Source: JBBPYA01 sp038200385
GTDB lineage: Bacteria; Actinomycetota; Actinomycetes; Mycobacteriales; Geodermatophilaceae
Length of the DNA stretch: 5,854 bases
Reading direction: 5' to 3'
Assembly (NCBI GenBank): GCA_038200385.1
Contig: JBBPYA010000340.1
Coordinates: forward strand, 1 to 5,854
Positions 1 to 4,934 of the stretch are shown here, in pieces. The position numbers and the translations under genes were made by a program. The notes beneath the pieces are model-generated. The model saw only the letters and a list, made by a program, of their open reading frames with translations. It had not been told where the DNA came from and ran no database searches. Position 1 is the first letter of the stretch, and every line of letters starts with the position of its first letter.

Positions 1-63
1 CCCCGATTCGTCAACGGACTGCTCGGCCGGCTGGTGCTGCTCGGACCGTCCCTCCGGGCTTGA
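1..63 (+). CDS. nusB: Transcription antitermination factor NusB, C-terminal end (partial)
   Basis: Frame 1 is open from the window edge and ends at TGA 61-63, giving the last 20 residues: PRFVNGLLGRLVLLGPSLRA. The F-V-N-G-L-L-G-R block followed by a short P-S-L-R tail matches the C-terminal helix of NusB proteins, which typically reads S-P-x-F-V-N-G-L/V-L-G. NusB binds boxA RNA with NusE (ribosomal protein S10) and promotes antitermination in rRNA operons. The location supports the call, because nusB lies next to bldD in Streptomyces and relatives, as known from established gene order. Here it converges on bldD. Only the tail is visible, so the call rests on a short motif plus synteny. Confidence 0.75.
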   Translation, partial: PRFVNGLLGRLVLLGPSLRA

Positions 64-87
64 CCGCGCCCCGGGACCTGCCACCGA

Positions 88-108
88 TTGGTCACTGCGA
101 GTGACTAA
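88..108. terminator. Hairpin between convergent nusB and bldD; possible bidirectional terminator or BldD-type site
   Basis: Positions 91-96 (GTCACT) and 100-105 (AGTGAC) form a perfect 6-bp stem around a 3-nt GCG loop. It extends to 9 bp through 88-90 with 106-108, including one G-U pair. It lies 27 nt past the nusB stop and about 50 nt past the bldD stop, where a shared terminator would be expected. There is no clear T-run on either side, although many actinobacterial terminators lack one. The same 15 bp also match the outer arms of the BldD box, TNAC-N5-GTNA, so it could be a protein-binding site instead. The rest of the 64-156 gap shows only a weaker bulged hairpin at about 121-145. Confidence 0.4.
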
Positions 109-156
109 ACACTCTAGGTCTTCTCCGGGTCGGGTCACGGAAGAGTCAGAAAGAAA

Positions 157-654
157 TCACTCGTCCAGGTGATCCATCGGAGGCCTGGCGTCGGGTGTGA
201 GGACCCCCCAGCGGATCAGTTCATCGGTCAATTCGCCCGGCGTGATGTCGTAGATGATGGCCAGCGACTTGAGGTCCTCGCTGCGGATCGAGAGCACCCG
301 GCCGTTGTAGTCGCCGCGCTGGCTCTGGATGGTCGCGGCGTAGCGGGCCAACGGGCCGGCCTGATCGGCCGGCAGTTGGCCGAGTCGTTCCAGGTTGAGC
401 ACGACCTTCGTCGCGGGGTCCCCCGATCGGATCGGGCGGGCATCAGGCAGCAATTCCGCGATCGGGATGCCGTAAAAGTTGGCCAGTTCGGCCAATTTCT
501 GCACGGTCACGGCGCGGTCCCCGCGCTCGTACGAGCCGATCACGACCGCCTTCCAGCGGCCGGTCGACTTCTCCTCGACGCCCTGCAGGGACAGGCCCTG
601 CTGATTTCGAATTGCGCGCAGTCGCGCTCCGAGTGCCTTCGCGTAGTCACTCAT
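157..654 (-). CDS. bldD: BldD-family c-di-GMP-responsive transcriptional regulator
   Basis: This gene encodes 165 aa from ATG 654-652 to TGA 159-157, close to the 167 aa of S. coelicolor BldD. The start is set by an AGGAG Shine-Dalgarno at 666-662, 7 nt upstream, and the MSDYAKALGARLRAIR N-terminus is family-like. An upstream in-frame extension exists but looks non-coding. Residues about 8-67 are an Xre/Cro helix-turn-helix domain, with LSLQGVEEKS and the GSYERGDRAVT recognition region. The C-terminal domain carries the c-di-GMP motif RxD-x8-RxxD as RGD (113-115) and RSED (124-127), so R113, D115, R124 and D127 are all present. In Streptomyces, BldD dimerised by tetrameric c-di-GMP represses sporulation genes and itself. 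It is divergent from pyrR and convergent with nusB. Autoregulation is likely given the box at 694-708. Confidence 0.95.
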   Translation of the reverse strand: MSDYAKALGARLRAIRNQQGLSLQGVEEKSTGRWKAVVIGSYERGDRAVTVQKLAELANFYGIPIAELLPDARPIRSGDPATKVVLNLERLGQLPADQAGPLARYAATIQSQRGDYNGRVLSIRSEDLKSLAIIYDITPGELTDELIRWGVLTPDARPPMDHLDE

Positions 655-661
655 CCGTTCG

Positions 662-666
662 CTCCT
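662..666 (-). promoter_or_regulatory. bldD Shine-Dalgarno
   Basis: AGGAG on the minus strand (plus strand CTCCT) lies 7 nt before ATG 654-652. It decides the start in favour of the 165-aa protein over the longer in-frame reading that runs upstream to about 927. Confidence 0.8.
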
Positions 667-693
667 GTCGGCAGTGACGGTAGGGGGTCCGTG

Positions 694-708
694 ATTACGC
701 AGCGTACA
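694..708. promoter_or_regulatory. BldD box (predicted autoregulatory operator)
   Basis: ATTACGCAGCGTACA matches the 15-bp BldD consensus NTNACNC(A/T)GNGTNAN at every specified position except one: position 14 is C where A is expected. The consensus comes from published Streptomyces BldD regulon work and is quoted from memory. The box is centred about 47 nt upstream of the bldD ATG and overlaps the candidate bldD -10. That fits the known autorepression of bldD in Streptomyces. It lies about 80 nt upstream of the candidate pyrR -10, so an effect on pyrR is possible but not implied. Confidence 0.75.
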
Positions 709-728
709 CGTGGACTGATCACGGACAG
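701..728 (-). promoter_or_regulatory. Candidate bldD promoter
   Basis: Reading the minus strand, TACGCT (706-701) fits a TANNNT -10. A weak -35, CTGTCC (728-723), sits 16 nt upstream and shares three of six bases with TTGACA. Transcription would begin near 694, giving a leader of about 40 nt. The -10 lies inside the BldD box, as expected for direct repression. The -35 is poor, so this is tentative. Confidence 0.35.
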
Positions 729-787
729 TAGGGAAGAAATGAGCGACGCGCAAGCTCCGCCACCCGTCCGGGCAGGATCGGCACTGG

Positions 788-793
788 TAGCGT
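788..793 (+). promoter_or_regulatory. Candidate -10 of the pyrR operon promoter
   Basis: TAGCGT fits the actinobacterial TANNNT -10 pattern. It would place the transcript start near 799-801, just before the PyrR RNA element at 806-843, so the element would fill almost the whole leader. I see no convincing -35 16-18 nt upstream (region 764-771 is CGTCCG-like), so the position is inferred mainly from the -10 and from the leader that follows. Confidence 0.4.
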
Positions 794-805
794 GACGACG
801 CCCGA

Positions 806-843
806 CATCCTTTAACGACCGTCCCGTGAGGCGGACAAGGAGG
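806..843 (+). promoter_or_regulatory. PyrR-binding RNA leader element sequestering the pyrR Shine-Dalgarno
   Basis: The leader contains CCUUUAA (809-815), then CCGUC (819-823), hexaloop CCGUGA (824-829), GGCGG (830-834), and AAGGA (837-841). The upper stem pairs 819-823 with 830-834, including one U-G pair. The lower stem pairs UCCUU (808-812) with AAGGA (837-841). The order and loop resemble the Bacillus subtilis PyrR binding loops, with upper stem, GUCC and GAGGC core, and closing AAGGA, recalled from the literature. The 3' strand of the lower stem is part of the Shine-Dalgarno AAGGAGG (837-843), which sits 4 nt before GTG 848. PyrR with UMP/UTP bound would hold this hairpin closed and block ribosome loading. 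I see no terminator or antiterminator pair, so translational repression, as described for Mycobacterium smegmatis, is the better model. Confidence 0.85.
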
Positions 844-847
844 TCCA

Positions 848-1426
848 GTGGGTTCGACCCACGACGCGCAGGCCCCTGGCGGCCCGGCGCGTAGACCGAT
901 CCTCGACCCGGCTGCGCTCGCCCGCACCGTCGATCGGATCGCCCATCAGATCCTGGAGAAGTCCGCCGGCGCCCACGACACCGTGCTGATCGGTATCCCG
1001 ACCCGGGGTGCTCCGCTGGCCCGCCGGCTCGCCGCCCGGATGCAGGCGTTCGAAGGCACGCAGGTCCCGGTCGGGGTGCTGGACCCGACGCTGTACCGCG
1101 ACGACCTGCGGCTGCGCGCGGTTCGCGCCCTGGAGGAGACCACCGAGCCCGCCGGCGGTGTTGCCGACAAGCTCGTGGTCCTCGTCGACGACGTCCTGTT
1201 CAGCGGGCGGACCGTCCGCGCGGCGCTGGACGCCTTGCGCGAACTCGGGCGGCCCCGCGGGGTGCAACTGGCGGTGCTGGTCGACCGGGGCCACCGGGAG
1301 CTGCCGATCCGCGCGGACTACGTCGGCAAGAACATCCCCACCGCACTTGCCGACCAGGTACGGGTGCAACTCACCGAGGTCGACGGCCGCGACGCCGTCG
1401 TGCTGATCCAGGGCGGCAAGCAGTGA
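848..1426 (+). CDS. pyrR: PyrR: pyr operon RNA-binding regulator / uracil phosphoribosyltransferase
   Basis: This gene encodes 192 aa from GTG 848, with a strong AAGGAGG Shine-Dalgarno 4 nt upstream, to TGA 1424-1426; the length is normal for actinobacterial PyrR. The type I phosphoribosyltransferase fold is shown by the PRPP-binding motif VVLVDDVLFSGRT (residues 110-122, acidic pair D114-D115), the PTRGAPLARRL segment (51-61) and the DPTLYRDDL flexible-loop region (79-87). LVDRGHRELPIRADYVGKNI (144-163) is also typical of the family. PyrR binds pyr mRNA when uridine nucleotides are abundant and represses the operon. Many members also make UMP from uracil and PRPP. It heads the operon behind its own predicted target RNA (806-843), so it should be autoregulated. 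The gap to pyrB is 34 nt. Nothing appears degraded. Confidence 0.97.
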   Translation: MGSTHDAQAPGGPARRPILDPAALARTVDRIAHQILEKSAGAHDTVLIGIPTRGAPLARRLAARMQAFEGTQVPVGVLDPTLYRDDLRLRAVRALEETTEPAGGVADKLVVLVDDVLFSGRTVRAALDALRELGRPRGVQLAVLVDRGHRELPIRADYVGKNIPTALADQVRVQLTEVDGRDAVVLIQGGKQ

Positions 1427-1460
1427 GCGGCCGCGTCCAGACGCTGAGCGGAGTACGCCG

Positions 1461-2390
1461 ATGAGCACCCACCTGCTGTCCGCGGCCGACCTGGACCGCG
1501 ACGCGGCCACCCTGGTCCTGGACACCGCCCAGCAGATCGAGACCACACTGGCCGGCCGCGAGGTCAAGAAGTTGCCGACCCTGCGGGGTCGGACCGTGGT
1601 CAACCTGTTCTACGAGGACTCCACGCGGACCCGGATCTCCTTCGAGCTGGCGGCCAAGCGGCTGTCCGCGGACGTCATCAACTTCTCAGCCAAGGGCTCC
1701 AGCGTCTCCAAGGGGGAGAGCCTGAAGGACACCGCGCTCACCCTGGAGGCGATGGGCGCCGACGCCGTCGTCGTACGGCACTCGATGTCCGGGGCACCGC
1801 ACCGGCTGGCCCAATGGGTGCGCGGCAGCGTCGTCAACGCCGGCGACGGGACCCACGAGCACCCCACGCAGGCCCTGCTGGACGCCTACACGATGCGCTC
1901 CCGACTGGGCCGGCTCGAGGGGCTGCGCGTCACCATCGTCGGGGACGTGCTGCACAGCCGGGTGGCGCGCTCCAACGTCCTGCTGCTGAGCACGCTCGGC
2001 GCCGAGGTCACCCTCGTAGCGCCACCAACACTGCTGCCGGTGGGGGTAGAGGCCTGGCCGGCGGAGGTGGGCTTCGACCTGGACGAGCACCTGCCCAAGG
2101 CCGACGTCGTCATGATGCTGCGGGTGCAGCGGGAGCGGATGGCCGCGTCCTACTTCCCGAGCCCCCGCGAGTACAGCCGGCGCTACGGACTGGACGCGGC
2201 GCGGATGGCCACGCTCGGCGACGACGCGATTGTGATGCATCCCGGCCCGATGAACCGGGGGATGGAGATCGCGGCCGAGGTGGCCGACTCGGTGCGTTCC
2301 ACGATCGTGGAACAGGTCAGCAACGGCCTGTCGGTCCGGATGGCCGTGCTCTACCTGCTGCTGGGCGGCGCCGAGGGGGGCGCCACATGA
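1461..2390 (+). CDS. pyrB: Aspartate carbamoyltransferase catalytic subunit
   Basis: This gene encodes 309 aa from ATG 1461, with GGAG at 1450-1453 and a 7-nt spacer. It transfers the carbamoyl group of carbamoyl phosphate to L-aspartate, the committed step of pyrimidine synthesis in the cytoplasm. Visible motifs in order are: STRTR (54-58) for carbamoyl-phosphate binding, SVSKGES (81-87), the mobile catalytic loop donated to the neighbouring subunit of the trimer, HPTQ (134-137), GDVLHSRVARSN (161-172), MMLRVQRERM (219-228 approx.), and HPGPMNRGMEI (260-270), which closes the active site. No pyrI regulatory-subunit gene is present, as is usual in actinobacteria. The stop overlaps the pyrC start by 4 nt (ATGA), which suggests translational coupling. 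An 18-bp perfect palindrome lies near its 3' end (2296-2313). Confidence 0.98.
   Translation: MSTHLLSAADLDRDAATLVLDTAQQIETTLAGREVKKLPTLRGRTVVNLFYEDSTRTRISFELAAKRLSADVINFSAKGSSVSKGESLKDTALTLEAMGADAVVVRHSMSGAPHRLAQWVRGSVVNAGDGTHEHPTQALLDAYTMRSRLGRLEGLRVTIVGDVLHSRVARSNVLLLSTLGAEVTLVAPPTLLPVGVEAWPAEVGFDLDEHLPKADVVMMLRVQRERMAASYFPSPREYSRRYGLDAARMATLGDDAIVMHPGPMNRGMEIAAEVADSVRSTIVEQVSNGLSVRMAVLYLLLGGAEGGAT
2296..2313. repeat. 18-bp perfect palindrome inside pyrB
   Basis: GTTCCACGATCGTGGAAC is fully self-complementary across 9-bp arms and encodes residues RSTIVEQ of PyrB. It lies 73 nt before the pyrC start. It could be a protein-binding site, an mRNA hairpin, or chance. It does not match the ParB parS site (GTTTCACGTGAAAC), although the arms look superficially similar. 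Confidence 0.6.
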
Positions 2391-3700
2391 GCGCGGACCG
2401 GAGCCGGCGGGACTGGGTGATCCGGCGCGCCCGGCCGTACGGCGAGGCCGCCGTGGACCTGCACGTCCGCGACGGCGTGCTCGTCGAGGTCGGCACCGGG
2501 CTGTCCGCGCCCGGCGCGGAGCGGATCGACGCCGACGGGCTGATCGCGCTGCCCGGACTGGTCGACCTGCACACCCATCTGCGCGAGCCTGGCCGGGAGG
2601 ACGCCGAGACCGTGCAGTCCGGCTCCCGCGCGGCGGCGCTGGGCGGGTTCACCGCGGTGCACGCGATGGCCAACACCGACCCCGTCGCCGACACCGCCGG
2701 GGTCGTGGAACAGGTCTGGCGGCTCGGGCGGGAGACCGGGCTCGTGGACGTGGCTCCGGTGGGGGCGGTAACCGTGGGCCTGGCCGGGTGCCGGCTCGCC
2801 GAACTCGGGGCGATGGCTGATTCGGCCGCCCGGGTCCGGGTGTTCTCCGACGATGGGCACTGTGTGGCCGACCCGGCCCTGATGCGCCGCGCCCTGGAGT
2901 ACGTCAAGGCCTTCGGCGGGGTGATCGCCCAGCACGCCGAGGAACCCCGGCTGACCGAGGACGCCCAGATGAACGAGGGCGTGCTGTCCGCGCGGCTCGG
3001 GCTGACCGGCTGGCCGGCCGCCGCGGAGGAGGCGGTGATCGCGCGCGACGTCCTGCTCGCCGGCCACGTGTCCTCGCGGCTGCACGTCTGCCACGTCTCG
3101 ACCGCGGGCTCGGTGGAGCTGCTGCGCTGGGCCAAGGGCAGGGGGATCGACGTCACGGCCGAGGTGACACCCCACCATCTGCTGCTGACCGACGATCTCG
3201 CAGCGACCTACGACCCGGTCTACAAGGTGAACCCGCCGTTGCGCACCGCCGCCGACGTCGCCGCGCTGCGCAAGGGGCTGGCCGACGGGACCATCGACGC
3301 GGTCGCCACCGACCACGCGCCGCACGCGGTGGAGGACAAGGAGTGCGAGTGGGGCGCGGCCCGGCCAGGGATGCTCGGGCTCCAGCACGCGTTGTCGATC
3401 GTGCTCGCGACGATGGTCGAGCCGGGGCTGCTGGACTGGCGGGCGCTGGCCGACCGGATGTCGGTTCGGCCCGCGCGGATCGGCGGCCTGGTGCGCGACG
3501 GGCACGGCGCGGAGCTGGCCGCCGGTACACCGGCGAACCTGGTGCTGCTCGACCCGCAGGCCCGCGGCACCGTCGACCCGGCGGAGTTGGCCAGCCGCAG
3601 CCGGAACACGCCGTACGCCGGGATGGAACTGCCCGGTCGGGTCGTCGCGACGTTCCTACGCGGTACGCCGACCGTCCTGGACGGGAAAGCGCAGGCGTGA
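2387..3700 (+). CDS. pyrC: Dihydroorotase, type I
   Basis: This gene encodes 437 aa, usual for type I bacterial dihydroorotases (about 420-440). The ATG at 2387 overlaps the pyrB stop (ATGA) and follows GAGGGGGG (2373-2380) by 6 nt. The enzyme is a zinc-dependent amidohydrolase that cyclises N-carbamoyl-L-aspartate to L-dihydroorotate. The metal and catalytic residues are visible: DLHTH (60-64, zinc ligands H62 and H64), REPG (66-69), MANTDP (94-99), FSDDGH (153-158, with the aspartate of the type I metal site), H183 in QHAEEPRL, H236 in HVCHVSTAG, and D309 in ATDHAPH (307-313). All core ligands are intact, so this is the active form and not a PyrC-like scaffold. Its stop overlaps the carA GTG by 4 nt. 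The small membrane-protein gene found after pyrC in Streptomyces and Mycobacterium is absent. Confidence 0.97.
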   Translation: MSADRSRRDWVIRRARPYGEAAVDLHVRDGVLVEVGTGLSAPGAERIDADGLIALPGLVDLHTHLREPGREDAETVQSGSRAAALGGFTAVHAMANTDPVADTAGVVEQVWRLGRETGLVDVAPVGAVTVGLAGCRLAELGAMADSAARVRVFSDDGHCVADPALMRRALEYVKAFGGVIAQHAEEPRLTEDAQMNEGVLSARLGLTGWPAAAEEAVIARDVLLAGHVSSRLHVCHVSTAGSVELLRWAKGRGIDVTAEVTPHHLLLTDDLAATYDPVYKVNPPLRTAADVAALRKGLADGTIDAVATDHAPHAVEDKECEWGAARPGMLGLQHALSIVLATMVEPGLLDWRALADRMSVRPARIGGLVRDGHGAELAAGTPANLVLLDPQARGTVDPAELASRSRNTPYAGMELPGRVVATFLRGTPTVLDGKAQA

Positions 3701-4869
3701 GCGAGCGGACGGTGTCGCCCGGCGAGCCAAGCGAGCGGACGGTGGTGCAGGGCAGGGGCGGCGCGGGGGTGCTGGTGCTGGAGGACGGGCGGGCGTTCGC
3801 CGGGCAGCGTTACGGCGCGGCGGGCCAGGTGCTCGGCGAGGCCGTGTTCTGCACCGGGATGACCGGATACCAGGAGACCCTGACCGACCCCAGCTACCAC
3901 CGTCAGGTGGTGGTGATGACCACGCCGCATGTCGGCAACACCGGATGGAACGCCGCGGACTGCGAATCCGACCGGATCTGGGTCGCTGGGTACGTCGTGC
4001 GCGACCCGGCCCGCACGGCATCCTCGTGGCGGTCCGAGCGCAGCTTGGAGTCGGCGTTGGTCGAGCACGACGTCGTCGGGCTGCACGGAGTCGACACCCG
4101 GGCCTTGACCCGGCACCTGCGCGAGCGCGGTGCCATGCGGGTCGGTGTGTCCACAGTGGACACCGACACCGACATCGACATCGACCGGTTGCTCGCAGCT
4201 GTGCGTGCCAGCCCTGTGATGTCCGGGGCGGACCTCGCCCGGGAGGTGTCGACCGCCCGGTCCTACGTCGTGCCGGCGGTGGGGCGCCGTCGCGGCACGG
4301 TCGCGGCGATCGACCTCGGGATCAAGTCGACGACCCCGCAGCGGCTGGCGGCCCGGGGGATCGAGGTGCATGTGCTGCCGGCCACGACGGCGCCGGCCGA
4401 CCTGCTGGCGAGCCGGCCGGACGGCGTGTTCTTCTCCAACGGACCCGGGGATCCGGGCGCCTGCGACTACGCCGTCGCCGCGATGCGGGCGGTCCTCGAA
4501 GCGCGGGTCCCGGTGTTCGGCATCTGCCTGGGCAACCAGATCCTCGGTCGCGCGCTGGGGCTCGGGACGTACAAGCTGGCGTACGGCCACCGCGGCGTCA
4601 ACCAGCCGGTGCAGGACCGTCGGACCGGCCGGGTCGCGATTACCGCGCACAACCACGGGTTCGCCGTGGCGGCCCCGCTGGACGGGGAGTTCGACACCGA
4701 CTTCGGTCGCGCGGAGGTCAGCCACGTGGGGTTGAACGACGGTGTAGTTGAGGGCCTGCGGTGTCTCGACGTGCCGGCCTTCGGCGTGCAGTTCCATCCG
4801 GAGGCCGCGGCCGGCCCGCACGACTCCGACGGCCTGTTCGACTCCTTCGTCGACCTGATGTCGCGATGA
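3697..4869 (+). CDS. carA: Carbamoyl-phosphate synthase small (glutaminase) subunit
   Basis: This gene encodes 390 aa if it starts at GTG 3697, which overlaps the pyrC stop (GTGA). CarA hydrolyses glutamine and channels ammonia to CarB. The N-terminal CPSase-small domain begins at VLVLEDGRAF (about 25-34), followed by GTGMTGYQETLTDPSYH-type sequence (about 52-68; here FCTGMTGYQE). A class I glutamine amidotransferase domain follows with SNGPGDP (247-253), nucleophile C277 in GICLGN (275-280), HNHGF (318-322), and H367/E369 in FHPEA completing the triad. The start is uncertain. The Shine-Dalgarno for GTG 3697 is weak (GGGAAAG, 3683-3689), while GTG 3769 is preceded by AGGGG (3754-3758) with a 10-nt spacer and would give a family-length N-terminus. 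The extra N-terminal residues contain SERTV twice. A DTDTDIDID run (about 155-163) sits in a variable part of the first domain. Confidence 0.96.
   Translation: MSERTVSPGEPSERTVVQGRGGAGVLVLEDGRAFAGQRYGAAGQVLGEAVFCTGMTGYQETLTDPSYHRQVVVMTTPHVGNTGWNAADCESDRIWVAGYVVRDPARTASSWRSERSLESALVEHDVVGLHGVDTRALTRHLRERGAMRVGVSTVDTDTDIDIDRLLAAVRASPVMSGADLAREVSTARSYVVPAVGRRRGTVAAIDLGIKSTTPQRLAARGIEVHVLPATTAPADLLASRPDGVFFSNGPGDPGACDYAVAAMRAVLEARVPVFGICLGNQILGRALGLGTYKLAYGHRGVNQPVQDRRTGRVAITAHNHGFAVAAPLDGEFDTDFGRAEVSHVGLNDGVVEGLRCLDVPAFGVQFHPEAAAGPHDSDGLFDSFVDLMSR
3700..3744 (+). repeat. 15-bp direct repeat at the carA 5' end
   Basis: AGCGAGCGGACGGTG occurs at 3700-3714 and again at 3730-3744, exactly 30 nt (10 codons) apart, so both copies encode SERTV in CarA. 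The 15 nt after each copy are only loosely similar. The pair lies in the N-terminal extension that CarA homologues usually lack, right at the pyrC/carA overlap. Confidence 0.8.
4147..4163. repeat. 17-bp palindrome with 8-bp arms inside carA
   Basis: GTGTCCACAGTGGACAC is perfectly symmetric around the A at 4155. The left nine bases, GTGTCCACA, differ from the actinobacterial DnaA box TTGTCCACA at one position. It encodes the V-S-T-V-D-T part of CarA and runs into the GAC-rich hexamer repeat beginning at 4159. Confidence 0.55.
4159..4185 (+). repeat. Imperfect 6-nt tandem repeat (GACACC/GACATC) in carA
   Basis: The units GAC-ACC, GAC-ACC, GAC-ATC, GAC-ATC and GAC run in tandem and encode DTDTDIDID. 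The segment lies in a linker region of the CPSase small domain that varies in length between species, so repeat-unit slippage is a likely origin. Confidence 0.7.
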
Positions 4870-4915
4870 TCATGGGCTACAGCAGGTCGGGACCGGCGGA
4901 TCACCATGATCGTCG
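4864..4915. repeat. 12-bp inverted repeat spanning the carA-carB junction
   Basis: The arm 4864-4875 (CGATGATCATGG) pairs with 4904-4915 (CCATGATCGTCG) over 12 bp with one G-U wobble, around a 28-nt spacer. The left arm includes the carA stop codon TGA (4867-4869). The centre of the left arm, ATGATCAT, is itself palindromic. No T-run follows, so a classical terminator is unlikely, and termination here would cut off carB. It may be a small palindromic repeat element or an mRNA processing/stability hairpin. Confidence 0.6.
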
Positions 4916-4934
4916 GCGGGGGGTGGACCGCTGA
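4872..4934 (+). other. Candidate 20-codon mini-ORF bridging carA and carB
   Basis: ATG 4872 begins 2 nt after the carA stop and reads MGYSRSGPADHHDRRRGVDR, ending at TGA 4932-4934, which overlaps the carB ATG (TGATG). It therefore fills the gap exactly and could carry ribosomes from carA to carB by reinitiation. There is no clear Shine-Dalgarno of its own and the peptide resembles nothing I recognise, so it may be chance within the repeat element. Confidence 0.25.

Noticed and set aside
169..795. 208-aa open frame on + opposite bldD
   Set aside because: It is the antisense of bldD, made open by GC-rich codon use. It has no ribosome-binding site or recognisable motif.
655..927. In-frame extension of bldD upstream to give a 256-aa protein
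   Set aside because: The extension is rich in Arg/Pro/Cys, has no family similarity, runs into pyrR, and a good AGGAG precedes the ATG at 654, which gives the family-length protein.
2296..2313. ParB parS site
   Set aside because: The palindrome GTTCCACGATCGTGGAAC differs in core and length from GTTTCACGTGAAAC; the similarity is limited to the outer arms.
1814..2386. Upstream extension of pyrC through pyrB
   Set aside because: The extension is pyrB read in another frame. The ATG at 2387 with its Shine-Dalgarno and ATGA overlap gives a normal dihydroorotase start.
3220..4821. 533-aa open frame on - across pyrC and carA
   Set aside because: This is a shadow of two certain genes, with low-complexity His/Arg/Pro-rich sequence and no motif. 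Long antisense frames are common at this GC content.
4864..4915. Intrinsic terminator after carA
   Set aside because: There is a 28-nt loop and no T-run, and termination here would separate carB from its partner gene.
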